A stretch of 64,000 bases of DNA from Equibacterium sp963662035 (GCA_963662035.1 CAVLDO010000004.1:42553-106552); one strand, 5' to 3'. Counted from the stretch's first letter, positions 32,400 through 41,456 are shown. The notes: generated by a model not told the origin, from the sequence alone. Program-made: numbers and translations.

Positions 32400-34289
32400 A
32401 TGGGACAATTCATAGTATCGGCCAGAAAATACAGGCCCGCCACATTCGAGGGGCTCATCGGGCAGGAAAACATAGCCCGCACCCTCAAGAATTCCATTCA
32501 GAGCGGGCAGTTGGCGCACGCATATCTCTTCTGCGGCCCGCGCGGCGTGGGCAAGACCAGCTGCGCCCGCATCTTTGCCAAGACCATCAACTGCAGCAAT
32601 CCCGGCCATGATATGGAGCCCTGTGGCGAGTGCGAGTCTTGCCGCTCATTTGCCGAGGGGCGCTCGTACTGCATCCACGAGCTGGATGCCGCCAGCAACA
32701 ACTCGGTGGACGACATCCGCAATCTCACCGACCAGGTGAGAGTCCCTCCCCAGATAGGCCGCTACAGCGTATACATAATAGACGAGGTGCATATGCTCTC
32801 GCAGGCCGCCTTCAACGCCTTTCTAAAGACGCTGGAGGAACCGCCCGAGTATGCCATATTCATACTCGCCACCACCGAGAAGCACAAGATTCTGCCCACA
32901 ATACTCTCCCGCTGCCAGACATACGACTTCAGCCGGATAAGCGTGGAAAACATAGTGCGCAACCTGCGCGGCATCGCCACAAACGAAGGGGTCGAGGCCA
33001 GCGACGACGCGCTGCACATAATCGCCCAGAAGGCGGACGGTGCAATGCGCGACGCACTCACCCTGTTTGACCAAACGGTGGCCTTCTGCGGCGGCGAAAT
33101 CACATACGGGAAGGTCATCGGCATATTGAACGTGCTGGACTATGACTACTTCTTCCGCCTCACCGATATGTTCCTTGCCGGCGACCACGCCAGCGCACTG
33201 GTGCTCTTCGACGAAATCCTGTCCAAAGGGTTCAACGCGCTGCACTTCATATCGGGGATCAGCACCCATCTGCGCAACCTCATCGTGTGCAAGATGAGCA
33301 CCTCCCGCAGCCTGCTGGAGATGGCTCCCACCATTGCGGAGCGCTACGACCGGTGTGCGGCCAAGTGCCCTATGGATTTTCTCTACAAAGCTCTGGAAAT
33401 CTCCTGCGGATGCGAGACATCGTACAAGAGTTCCGGCAACCCCAGGCTGCTGATAGAGTTTGCGCTGATAAAGCTTTCGAGGCTGATGACGGCTCCGGCA
33501 GCATCGGCGGCGGCTCCGGCATCTGCACCTATGGCAGATTCAACCGCTGCTGCCGCACCCGATGGCACCGCCGCCGCTGCTGCGGCGCCGGCGGGTCTCG
33601 GCTCCAGCGCGGCAGCCCCTGCTCCTATAGCGGCAGTGGCGGCCGGTAAAGCTCCGCAGGCTCCCGCTTCCTTATCCGAGGCGGCCTCTGCGCCCTCATC
33701 TGCGGCCGGCACTCCCTCTGCGGGTGCGGCTACCCAAGCCGAGGCGTCTTCTTCATCTGCGACGGCTTCTTCTGCCGCACCGGCCGCCTCCGCCTCCCGC
33801 ACGTCTGCAGGGAAATCGGTTTCCATCAAAGAGCTTATGAACCGCACATCGGCCGCTCCCCGGGGCGGAGAACAGGCCGCAGCGGCAGACAATATCCCCG
33901 ACCGCGACCCCGCTGGAATCACTGATGGCGAATTCCGCCGGGCCTGGGAAACCCTCGTGGCCGGGATAGACCGCCAGCCCAAGCTGCGCAGCCTTTTTGA
34001 GAGCAACGAGCATACCTATTCCCCTTCGGAAGCGGTGGCCACCCTCTACCTGAACAACGAACTGCAGAAAAAGTGGATTATGGAGCGGATGTTCACCGAA
34101 TTTCAGGCGAGCCTGCGGCGCGAGCTGCGCTGCCGGGCGGTGAGTCTGGATCTGGTGGTCCGCGAGCCAAAGGAGGATCCCAAGGCGGGTCCCCAGCCCT
34201 ATATGCCTATGGAAGTGGCAAAGGAGATGATTAAGGACTCTCCCGATGTGGCAACTTTCAGCCGTGAATTTGAACTTGAGCCGAAATAG
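32400..34289 (+). CDS. dnaX: DNA polymerase III subunits gamma/tau
   Basis: Clamp-loader ATPase of the replisome, 629 residues. The N-terminal AAA+ core contains YRPATFEGLIGQ, Walker A CGPRGVGKTS, a four-Cys zinc knuckle (CSNPGHDMEPCGECESC), Walker B VYIIDEVHML and the sensor TTEKHKILPTILSRC. Residues about 363-475 are an extreme Ala/Ser/Pro-rich linker (33487-33825). A small C-terminal tau-like domain follows (about 505-629, WETLVAGIDRQPKLRSLF). Probably leaderless, and 21 nt upstream of lptB. Confidence 0.95.
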   Translation: MGQFIVSARKYRPATFEGLIGQENIARTLKNSIQSGQLAHAYLFCGPRGVGKTSCARIFAKTINCSNPGHDMEPCGECESCRSFAEGRSYCIHELDAASNNSVDDIRNLTDQVRVPPQIGRYSVYIIDEVHMLSQAAFNAFLKTLEEPPEYAIFILATTEKHKILPTILSRCQTYDFSRISVENIVRNLRGIATNEGVEASDDALHIIAQKADGAMRDALTLFDQTVAFCGGEITYGKVIGILNVLDYDYFFRLTDMFLAGDHASALVLFDEILSKGFNALHFISGISTHLRNLIVCKMSTSRSLLEMAPTIAERYDRCAAKCPMDFLYKALEISCGCETSYKSSGNPRLLIEFALIKLSRLMTAPAASAAAPASAPMADSTAAAAPDGTAAAAAAPAGLGSSAAAPAPIAAVAAGKAPQAPASLSEAASAPSSAAGTPSAGAATQAEASSSSATASSAAPAASASRTSAGKSVSIKELMNRTSAAPRGGEQAAAADNIPDRDPAGITDGEFRRAWETLVAGIDRQPKLRSLFESNEHTYSPSEAVATLYLNNELQKKWIMERMFTEFQASLRRELRCRAVSLDLVVREPKEDPKAGPQPYMPMEVAKEMIKDSPDVATFSREFELEPK

Positions 34290-34310
34290 CGGCTAAAACC
34301 AACGAATGCG

Positions 34311-35069
34311 ATGAAACTTTTTACAAGCAATCTTGTTAAGAAATACGGAATGAGGACCGTCGTAAAAGGGGCCTCTATAGAGGTGGAGCAGGGTGAGATA
34401 GTGGGGCTTCTGGGTCCCAACGGAGCCGGCAAAACCACCAGCTTCTATATGATTACGGGTCTTATAAAGCCCAATTCGGGCAAGATATTCCTGGGAGAGG
34501 AGGAGATAACCAGCCTGCCGATGTACAAGCGGGCCCAGAAGGGGCTCGGCTATCTGGCGCAGGAGGCATCGGTGTTCCGCCGGATGAGCGTGGAAGACAA
34601 CATAACCTCGGTGATGGAGATGAACCATATCCCCCGAGAGCAGCGCGAACAGCGTCTGGAAGAGCTTATCCGCGAATTCGGACTGGGCAAGGTGCGCAAG
34701 AGTCTGGGAGTGCAGCTCTCCGGCGGCGAGAGACGCCGCTGCGAGATTGCCCGCGCACTGGCCACCAACCCCAAGTTCATTCTGCTTGACGAGCCGTTTG
34801 CGGGCGTTGACCCCATAGCGGTGGAGGATATCCAGCACATTATCGCCCATCTGAAGACGCGCGGCATCGGCATCGTGATCACCGACCACAACGTGCACGA
34901 GACGCTGGCCATTACAGACCGCGCCTATCTGCTCTATGACGGGGAAATTCTCGAGAGCGGCACGCCGGAGCAGCTGGCCTCCAATCCCGATGTGCGCCGC
35001 AAATACCTCGGGCAGAACTTTGAACTGCGCAAGGCGGTGCTCCACAAACGGGAAGGGGAGACTTTTTAG
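34311..35069 (+). CDS. lptB: LPS export ABC transporter ATPase
   Basis: ATP-binding subunit of LptBFG, which extracts lipopolysaccharide from the inner membrane. It has 252 residues. Walker A is GPNGAGKTTSFYMI, the ABC signature is LSGGERRRCEIARAL, Walker B is FILLDEPFAGVDP and the switch is ITDHNVHE. The C-terminal stretch LASNPDVRRKYLGQNFEL is typical for LptB. It follows dnaX by 21 nt and overlaps the convergent small Cys-rich ORF by 4 nt. lptF and lptG are not in the window. Confidence 0.94.
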   Translation: MKLFTSNLVKKYGMRTVVKGASIEVEQGEIVGLLGPNGAGKTTSFYMITGLIKPNSGKIFLGEEEITSLPMYKRAQKGLGYLAQEASVFRRMSVEDNITSVMEMNHIPREQREQRLEELIREFGLGKVRKSLGVQLSGGERRRCEIARALATNPKFILLDEPFAGVDPIAVEDIQHIIAHLKTRGIGIVITDHNVHETLAITDRAYLLYDGEILESGTPEQLASNPDVRRKYLGQNFELRKAVLHKREGETF

Positions 35070-35341
35070 CTATTTTCTTCTGAAGCTGACTGCGGCTTTG
35101 CCCCGCATCCACTGCAAGCGCTGCAGCCCAGATCGCTGCAGTCGGGGTTTTGTTTGTTGTGCTTGCGTCCCCAAAGACGGAGCTCCTCCTCTTTGGCGCA
35201 CACTATGCCGCGCTTGCGCAGCTCCTTGTTGTGTGAAATCTCACCGTCGGGGAACTTGCCGTCTTTGCGGAAAATAATGTTGAAGCACAGGCCGAACACG
35301 CACAATGCCACAACCGCTATCGCAAGCAAAAAGGTTTTCAT
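35066..35341 (-). CDS. Small membrane-anchored Cys-rich protein
   Basis: 91 residues. One N-terminal hydrophobic helix or uncleaved signal (FLLAIAVVALCVFGLCFNII) is followed by a charged soluble part. Then comes a Cys cluster near the C-terminus, CSDLGCSACSGCG, with four Cys in 13 residues (CxxxxCxxCxxC), which could hold zinc or an iron-sulfur centre. Similar short 'membrane or secreted' proteins with HNKELRKRGI-type segments occur next to housekeeping genes in Bacteroidota. It is 2 nt from prs, so probably co-transcribed. Function unknown. Confidence 0.65.
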   Translation of the reverse strand: MKTFLLAIAVVALCVFGLCFNIIFRKDGKFPDGEISHNKELRKRGIVCAKEEELRLWGRKHNKQNPDCSDLGCSACSGCGAKPQSASEENS

Positions 35342-35343
35342 TT

Positions 35344-36294
35344 TTAGAAAACGAAAGAATCGCTGATGGGTTTGTTGTTGTAGACCTTGTTGATAATGTC
35401 GGCAAATATGCCGGCCACCGAGAGCACTTTGAATTTGGAGATGTCTTCCCCCTCGCGAGGGCGCAGGGGCACGGTGTCGGTCACGATGAACTCCTCAATC
35501 GCGGAGGCTTTGATGCGCTCGTAGGCGTTGCCTGAAAGCATAGGGTGGGTGGCCACGGCACGGATGCTGAGTGCGCCCTTCTCCTTGAGCATATCGGCGC
35601 ACTTGGTGATGGTGCCGGCGGTGTCCACCATATCATCCACAATCACCACATTGCGCCCCTCAACCTCGCCGATGGCGGTCATAGAACCCACCACGTTCGG
35701 CCGCTCGCGCGACTTGTGGCAAATAATCATAGGCACGCCCAGGATGCGGGCGTAGGCGTTGGCCCTCTTGGCGCCGCCCATATCGGGGGAGGCGATGGAG
35801 AGGTTCTCTATCTTGAGGTCCCTCAGGTAAGGGAGGAAGATGGAGCTGGCGTATACGTGATCCACAGGAACGTCAAAGAAACCTTGTATCTGGTCGGCGT
35901 GCAGGTCGCATGACATCACGCGGTCGCAGCCGGCCGCCACCAGCAGATTGGCCACCAGCTTGGCGCCGATGCTGACTCTGGGGCGGTCCTTGCGGTCTTG
36001 GCGGGCCCATCCGAAGTAGGGGATTACTGCGATGACCTTGTATGCCGAAGCCCTGCGGGCGGCATCGATCATAAGCAGCAGCTCAAAGATGTTCTCTGTC
36101 GGGGGGAATGTGGACTGCACGATAAACACTGTGGCGCCGCGGACACTCTCGTCAAACGCGGGCTGGAACTCGCCGTCGCTGAAGGTGGTGACGGTGGAGT
36201 TGCCAAGTTCTAATCCGAGGTTCAGCGCAATTTTCTCTGCGAGATATTTGCTGCTGCGGCAAGAAAAAATCTTAAGCTTGTGGTCGTATTCCAT
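35344..36294 (-). CDS. prs: Ribose-phosphate pyrophosphokinase
   Basis: Makes PRPP from ribose 5-phosphate and ATP for nucleotide, His and Trp synthesis. It has 316 residues from ATG 36294; an open frame upstream invades engB and is rejected. The divalent-cation site DLHADQIQGFFDVPVDHV and the PRPP-binding motif VVIVDDMVDTAGTI are intact. The ATP-binding flexible region contains YFGWARQDRKDRPR. Length equals typical class I enzymes. It sits between engB (23 nt upstream) and the small Cys-rich ORF (2 nt downstream). Confidence 0.96.
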   Translation of the reverse strand: MEYDHKLKIFSCRSSKYLAEKIALNLGLELGNSTVTTFSDGEFQPAFDESVRGATVFIVQSTFPPTENIFELLLMIDAARRASAYKVIAVIPYFGWARQDRKDRPRVSIGAKLVANLLVAAGCDRVMSCDLHADQIQGFFDVPVDHVYASSIFLPYLRDLKIENLSIASPDMGGAKRANAYARILGVPMIICHKSRERPNVVGSMTAIGEVEGRNVVIVDDMVDTAGTITKCADMLKEKGALSIRAVATHPMLSGNAYERIKASAIEEFIVTDTVPLRPREGEDISKFKVLSVAGIFADIINKVYNNKPISDSFVF

Positions 36295-36317
36295 AATACA
36301 AAGTGAAGGTAGGATAG

Positions 36318-36926
36318 TTATTTCGATTGTTCGAGATCTTTGAGTATGCCGCCGATATAGTCCAGCAGCGGCTGCCTGCCCGCGGCGGACTTGCTGCTGG
36401 TGGCGAAAATGTCGGGCAGAGGCTCCCAATATTCGCCTATCTGCCGCTTCAATGTCTCCTTGCGTGAGGCGAGGGCGTTGGTGCCCAGTTTGTCGCACTT
36501 GGTGAGCACTACTGCAAAAGGGACTCCCTTTTCGCCCAGCGACAGAAGGAAGTCCAGATCATTCTTGAGAAGGTCGTGCCTGCTGTCAATAAGCACAAAA
36601 AGCAGCGCGAGGCTCTCACAATTCTCTATGTAGTCGTTTATGATGCCCGACAGCTTGGCGCGCCGCTCTTTGGAGAGCTTTGCATAACCGTAGCCGGGCA
36701 GGTCTGTCAGAAGCCAGCTATCGTTTATCACAAAGCGGTTGATGCATTGGGTCTTGCCGGGGGTAGACGAGGTGTGGGCGAGGGAAGAGTTGCCCGTGAG
36801 GCAGTTAATCAGTGAAGATTTGCCTACATTTGAACGGCCGATAAAGGCAAATTCCCGCATTGCGGGCATCTGGGCGCCGGCCGCGGTGACCGAGCTTGAG
36901 ACGTATGCTGCCTTAACGATTTCCAT
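36318..36926 (-). CDS. engB: Ribosome biogenesis GTPase EngB/YsxC
   Basis: Essential GTPase of 50S assembly, 202 residues. G1 is GRSNVGKSSLINCLTG. The switch I threonine is in SSTPGKTQ, and G3 is DLPGYGYAK. G4 is TKCDK, and G5 is ATSSKSAAG. Length and the short N-terminal extension match YihA/YsxC. A TACTTTTG promoter lies 6 nt upstream of its ATG, again leaving almost no leader. It is divergent from xseA. Confidence 0.95.
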   Translation of the reverse strand: MEIVKAAYVSSSVTAAGAQMPAMREFAFIGRSNVGKSSLINCLTGNSSLAHTSSTPGKTQCINRFVINDSWLLTDLPGYGYAKLSKERRAKLSGIINDYIENCESLALLFVLIDSRHDLLKNDLDFLLSLGEKGVPFAVVLTKCDKLGTNALASRKETLKRQIGEYWEPLPDIFATSSKSAAGRQPLLDYIGGILKDLEQSK

Positions 36927-36931
36927 TGCCG

Positions 36932-36939
36932 CAAAAGTA
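36932..36939 (-). promoter_or_regulatory. Promoter -7 element for engB-prs
   Basis: The minus strand reads TACTTTTG and ends 5 nt before the engB ATG, so the transcript is probably leaderless. Confidence 0.5.
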
Positions 36940-37004
36940 CAACAAATTTGCTTATCAGGGGTGGCGGATTGTAATTTTTCTTACCTTTAAAAACTACAAA
37001 CTGT

Positions 37005-38174
37005 ATGGAACAGGATATATACACATTAGAGCAGCTGCTGGGCTTTGTGAAAGAGGCGATTGACGCAAATATCCCCGCTCCGCTGTGGGTTAAGGCGGAG
37101 ATTCAGCAGCTTACCCGCAACCGCAGCGGCCACTGCTATCTGACTCTCATCGAAAAGAGCGCCGACGGCCGCACCACCGTGGCCGAGGCCCGCGCCATCA
37201 TTTGGAGTTCGCAATACACCGGCATCGCCGCCCGTTTCGAATTTGAAACGGGGCGCAGGATAGAGGATGGGATCGGCGTTTTGTGCTGCGTCAGGGTCAA
37301 TTACTCGCCGGTTTACGGTTTTTCGCTTGTGATTAATGACATTGACCCCTCCTTTACGGTCGGGGAAGCCTTTTTGCAGAGGCAGCGCACGATAGCCCGC
37401 CTGCAGAGCGAGGGGATGATCGGACTCAACGCGCAAAATCCCCTGACAATCCTGCCCCGCCGCCTGGCGCTGATTTCGTCGGAGACCGCCGCCGGCTACG
37501 GCGACTTTATGGACCATTTGCACGGCAACGCCTATGGCTTCAAGTTCTCCGGCGAGCTGTTCGCCGCCCCGATGCAGGGCTCCGAGGCTCCCGCAGGAAT
37601 TATCGCCGCCCTCTCTGCCATCGCCGACCGCCTTGAGCAGTTCGATGCAGTGCTGATTATGCGCGGCGGCGGCAGCGCCAGCGACCTGGCCTGCTTCGAT
37701 GACTACAACCTGGCGCTGGCCATCGCGCAGTTTCCCCTGCCGGTATTCACCGCCATCGGGCACGAACGCGATGTGCACGTGGCCGATATGGTGGCCGCCG
37801 AATATCTCAAGACTCCCACAGCCCTGGCCGACTACTTTGTGGACATATTTTCTGAAGAGAGTCTTCGCCTGCAGAATCTCTCGTCGCGCCTGTCGCTGGC
37901 CGTGCGCGGCAAAATAGCGCAGAGCCGCCTCAAGACGGAAAACACAGTGATGAGGCTCCGCGCGGCGGTGAAGGAGAAGGCGGCGCGGCAGGCGCAGCGC
38001 ATCAGCCTGCTCGAATACCGGGTGGGGGCGCAGAACCCCGCCGCCATTCTGGCCAAGGGCTTTGCCCTGACCCTCAAGGAAGGCCGCAGAATCACCGGCA
38101 AAAGCCAGCTGAACGGCGGCGATGAAATCACTATAATGTTTGCCGACGGCACAGTAAAAGGACAAATACTTTAG
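37005..38174 (+). CDS. xseA: Exodeoxyribonuclease VII large subunit
   Basis: Catalytic subunit of the single-strand exonuclease, 389 residues. The N-terminal OB domain contains IPAPLWVKAEIQQLTRNRSG and GVLCCVRVNYSPVYGF. The catalytic core contains IMRGGGSASDLACFDDY, then FPLPVFTAIGHERDVHVAD with the conserved GHERD. A C-terminal coiled coil follows (about 290-350), ending in GFALTLKEGRRITG. It is slightly shorter than the E. coli protein, with a reduced coiled coil. xseB follows after 2 nt, giving a complete enzyme. Confidence 0.95.
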   Translation: MEQDIYTLEQLLGFVKEAIDANIPAPLWVKAEIQQLTRNRSGHCYLTLIEKSADGRTTVAEARAIIWSSQYTGIAARFEFETGRRIEDGIGVLCCVRVNYSPVYGFSLVINDIDPSFTVGEAFLQRQRTIARLQSEGMIGLNAQNPLTILPRRLALISSETAAGYGDFMDHLHGNAYGFKFSGELFAAPMQGSEAPAGIIAALSAIADRLEQFDAVLIMRGGGSASDLACFDDYNLALAIAQFPLPVFTAIGHERDVHVADMVAAEYLKTPTALADYFVDIFSEESLRLQNLSSRLSLAVRGKIAQSRLKTENTVMRLRAAVKEKAARQAQRISLLEYRVGAQNPAAILAKGFALTLKEGRRITGKSQLNGGDEITIMFADGTVKGQIL

Positions 38175-38176
38175 AT

Positions 38177-38368
38177 ATGGAAGATAATATGACATACAAA
38201 GAGGCCGTGGAGCGCCTGGAGGCGCTGGTCTGCGAAATTGAAAATCCCGAGCACCCGCTGGATGCCATCCAGAAGGAGGTTGAGGAGGCTATGAAACTGG
38301 TGGAATACTGCAGAAAATGCCTCACCGACAGCGAGGCCGGCCTGCTTGAACTCATAGACAGAAAATAG
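38177..38368 (+). CDS. xseB: Exodeoxyribonuclease VII small subunit
   Basis: Partner of XseA, 63 residues, made of two helices. The family pattern is clear: YKEAVERLEALVCEIENP, then a short turn and EVEEAMKLVEYCRKCL with the final LLELID. It starts 2 nt after xseA, so the two are translated together, and is followed 4 nt later by glgB. Length and the position behind xseA make the call secure despite the small size. Confidence 0.92.
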   Translation: MEDNMTYKEAVERLEALVCEIENPEHPLDAIQKEVEEAMKLVEYCRKCLTDSEAGLLELIDRK

Positions 38369-38372
38369 CGCA

Positions 38373-40352
38373 ATGAAAAAGCTCTACGACGGTGACCCGT
38401 ATCTGGCCCCCTACAGGGGAGCTATAGATGAGCGCAGCGCCCGCATCCGCGCCAAAATGCAGGAAATCGCCCCCGCAGGGTCGCTCTATGACGTGTGCAA
38501 CAACCATCTCTACTATGTGCTGCACAAAGAGGATGGTTTTTGGGTGTTTCGCGAGTGGGCCCCGATGGCTCTCAGAATTTTTCTGGTGGGCGACTTCAAC
38601 GGCTGGCGCAAGAGCGGACGCTACGCTCTGAAGCCGACGGGCGGCGGCAACTGGGAGTTGCGCGTGCCCGAGAGCGAGATAGAGGAGGGTAGTCTCTACA
38701 AATGGATTGTGGAGTGGAGCGGCGGCAGCGGCGAGCGTCTCCCCGCCTATGCCACACGCTGCTCTCAGGACAGCGCCACAAAGGTGTTTTCTGCGCAGAT
38801 ACCGCTGCTGCAGGGCCCCTACAAATGGAAGCATCCCAGGGTGGCCGCTGTACAGAACCCGTTGATATACGAGGCCCACATCGGGATGAGCAGCGAGGCG
38901 GAAGAGGTGGCAAGCTTTGACTACTTCAGGGAGAATGTCCTGCCCCGCATCGCCGACCTCGGATACAACACCCTGCAGATAATGGCGCTGCAGGAGCATC
39001 CCTACTACGGCTCATTCGGCTACCAGGTCTCCAACTTCTACGCCCTCTCGTCGCGCTACGGCACCCCGGAGCAGTTCAAGGCGCTGGTAGACGCCGCCCA
39101 CGCTCTGGGCATCGCGGTGGTGATGGACATAGTGCACTCGCACGCAGTGAAAAACGAAGCCGAGGGGCTCAGCCGCCTCGACGGCTCATTCACCACCTAT
39201 TTCCACGCCGGTGCGCGCGGCTCGCATCCCGCCTGGGATTCCCGCTGTTTCGACTACGGCAAGAAGGAGACACTGTTTTTCCTGCTTTCCAACTGCAAAT
39301 ACTGGATGGAAGAGTACAATCTGGACGGCTTCCGCTTTGACGGCGTCACCAGTATGCTCTATCTCGACCACGGGCTGGAACGCGATTTCACCGGCTACGG
39401 CCAATACTTTGACTCCAATGTGGACGAGGATGCCGTCACTTACCTTGCCCTGGCTGCCCGCCTGATTAAGGAGACCTGCCCTGAGGCCATCACCATCGCC
39501 GAGGATATGAGCGGAATGCCGGGGCTGGCCGCCCCGCTGGAGGCGGGCGGCATCGGCTTTGACTTCAGAATGAGTATGGGGGTGCCCGATATGTGGATAA
39601 AGACCATAAAGGAGGTGGACGACCACAACTGGGATATGGGCTCGCTGTGGTACGAGCTCACCAACAAGCGCGCCGACGAGCGCACCGTGAGCTACGCCGA
39701 GTGCCACGATCAGGCGCTGGTGGGAGACAAGACCATAATCTTTCGCCTGATAGACAAGGAGATGTATTATTCGATGGACAAGGGCAGCCACAGCCCCGTT
39801 GTGGACCGGGGCATCGCTCTGCACAAGATGATACGCCTGCTGACCCTGGCCACCGCCGGAGACGGCTACCTCAATTTTATGGGGAACGAATTCGGCCATC
39901 CGGAGTGGATAGACTTTCCCCGCGAGGGCAACGGCTGGTCTTATGCGCACGCCCGCCGGCTGTGGAGTATCAGCGACCGCGGCGACCTGCATTACAAGGC
40001 GCTGCGCGAGTTTGACAAGGCGATGATACACCTCTTCGCCGCCGAAAAGCTCCTATCAAAACATTACTGCTGCACCTGCTGCGACAACTCCTCCAAGGTG
40101 CTGGTATTCACCCGGGGCGAATACCTTTTCGCCTTCAACTTCAATCCGGAGCACTCCTTTGCCGATTATGCTGCAGTGGCTCCCGAGGGGACCTGGCAGA
40201 CGGTGCTGGACAGCGACGCGGAGGCGTTCGACGGCTTCTGTCGGGTAGACGACAGCGTCCGCCACACCACCCTCACAAACAGAAAGGGAGAACAGCTGCT
40301 GCAGCTGTATCTCCCTTCCAGAACTGTTATTGTGCTAAGGCGTGTCGGTTAG
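38373..40352 (+). CDS. glgB: 1,4-alpha-glucan branching enzyme, eukaryotic type
   Basis: GH13 enzyme that creates alpha-1,6 branches in glycogen. It has 659 residues. An N-terminal CBM48 (about 30-130: WVFREWAPMALRIFLVGDFNGW) precedes the barrel. The nucleophile Asp is in GFRFDGVTSML, the acid/base Glu in ITIAEDMSGMPG, and the third acid in YAECHDQALVGDKT. The MYYSMDKG and NFMGNEFGHPEWIDFPREGN blocks are those of the eukaryote-like GH13_8 subfamily. It is separated by about 3.5 kb from the main glycogen operon. Its end overlaps the convergent thioredoxin-fold gene by 4 nt. Confidence 0.95.
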   Translation: MKKLYDGDPYLAPYRGAIDERSARIRAKMQEIAPAGSLYDVCNNHLYYVLHKEDGFWVFREWAPMALRIFLVGDFNGWRKSGRYALKPTGGGNWELRVPESEIEEGSLYKWIVEWSGGSGERLPAYATRCSQDSATKVFSAQIPLLQGPYKWKHPRVAAVQNPLIYEAHIGMSSEAEEVASFDYFRENVLPRIADLGYNTLQIMALQEHPYYGSFGYQVSNFYALSSRYGTPEQFKALVDAAHALGIAVVMDIVHSHAVKNEAEGLSRLDGSFTTYFHAGARGSHPAWDSRCFDYGKKETLFFLLSNCKYWMEEYNLDGFRFDGVTSMLYLDHGLERDFTGYGQYFDSNVDEDAVTYLALAARLIKETCPEAITIAEDMSGMPGLAAPLEAGGIGFDFRMSMGVPDMWIKTIKEVDDHNWDMGSLWYELTNKRADERTVSYAECHDQALVGDKTIIFRLIDKEMYYSMDKGSHSPVVDRGIALHKMIRLLTLATAGDGYLNFMGNEFGHPEWIDFPREGNGWSYAHARRLWSISDRGDLHYKALREFDKAMIHLFAAEKLLSKHYCCTCCDNSSKVLVFTRGEYLFAFNFNPEHSFADYAAVAPEGTWQTVLDSDAEAFDGFCRVDDSVRHTTLTNRKGEQLLQLYLPSRTVIVLRRVG

Positions 40353-41455
40353 ATGAGGCCATTCACGATTTTATCCACTTCGGCGGGGTCGTAGACATCT
40401 TTTGCCACGATTCCGCTGGAGCGGCTTATTATGAACATAGTGGGGATGGAGTTCAGGTTGTAGGAGGCCACGGCTGGCGAGTTGATGCCCAGGCCGTCGT
40501 TCACGCTGATCCAGGGCAGCTTCTGGCTGCGGACCACAGAGGCCCACGTGGTTTTCTCGTCCACGCACACCTGGTAGATTTCAAACCCGCGGCTGTGGTA
40601 TTTCTCGTACACCGGAATCATCTCCTGATTGAAAATCTTGTGCTCGGTCTGCTGCGTGCTCCAAAAAGAGAGCAGAATCACCTGCCCCTTGAGCTCGCCG
40701 AGGGAGTGCTCCACTCCGGAAATGTCGTTCATACGGATGTCGGGGACTCCCTCTTCGGCTTCTGACAGCAGCTTCTCCAGTTCGTCCCGGCTGTGGCGCC
40801 GGTCTATCACCCTGGTCACGGCGTTGACATAGGCGTTGTCAGGATAAACCGTGAGCAGCGAATCGCGGATGGCGGTGAACACATACACGTCGCTTGGCTC
40901 CTGAAACACATACAGGTTGTCGTTTATCTTCTGGAACAGCGCCGCTGCGGAAGTTATTGAGTATGGATGCTCCATAACCTGACGCAGCATCGCACGCTTG
41001 TGGGCTATGTAAAGGCGGCTCAGCTGCACATTCTCGTCGGCAGGGGCCTTCTGCAGCACCTGCTGCATCGCCATCTTGCAGCTGTCCAGACGATCGTCCA
41101 TCTGCTTGAGCAGAGCGGAGTCTTCGCTCCCCTGGACATCGTAGCGACCAAGGGTGTCGGCGCATACGCTGATGTTGTCCCCCTTGGAGGCGACAATGCC
41201 GGCCAGCTTCACATCCCCCTTGTAAAAATAGTAGAACTCGGGGTCGGTGTCGCCGCCAAGGCTGATCTTGTATTTGAGGCTGCCGTCGTTTTTGGTGCTG
41301 AGACTGTCTACCAGCGTGAGGCGGTTGAGGTCAAGCCTGTATAGCTGCACCTGTGCGGGGCACTTCTCCTTGAGCGAGAAATTTACGGTTGCGGTGGGGC
41401 CGCTGCAGGCGGTCATCGCCAGGGCGGCTGCAAGGGCTGCAAATGCTCGCTTCAT
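40349..41455 (-). CDS. Thioredoxin-fold lipoprotein without CXXC, DUF4369-like N-terminus
   Basis: 368 residues with a lipoprotein signal (ALAMTACSG, lipid-anchored at Cys17), so in the cell envelope. Residues about 20-120 resemble the DUF4369 beta domain often fused to thioredoxins in Bacteroidota. Residues about 235-368 have the TlpA/AhpC fold: VPDIRMNDISGVEHSLGELK, ILLSFWSTQQTEHK, then WASVVRSQKLPW and NLNSIPTMFII with the cis-Pro. The active-site WCxxC is replaced by WSTQQ, so no dithiol chemistry is possible. ATG 41455 leaves 1 nt to the HIT gene. Probably a binding or structural homologue. Confidence 0.8.
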   Translation of the reverse strand: MKRAFAALAAALAMTACSGPTATVNFSLKEKCPAQVQLYRLDLNRLTLVDSLSTKNDGSLKYKISLGGDTDPEFYYFYKGDVKLAGIVASKGDNISVCADTLGRYDVQGSEDSALLKQMDDRLDSCKMAMQQVLQKAPADENVQLSRLYIAHKRAMLRQVMEHPYSITSAAALFQKINDNLYVFQEPSDVYVFTAIRDSLLTVYPDNAYVNAVTRVIDRRHSRDELEKLLSEAEEGVPDIRMNDISGVEHSLGELKGQVILLSFWSTQQTEHKIFNQEMIPVYEKYHSRGFEIYQVCVDEKTTWASVVRSQKLPWISVNDGLGINSPAVASYNLNSIPTMFIISRSSGIVAKDVYDPAEVDKIVNGLI

Positions 41456-41456
41456 G

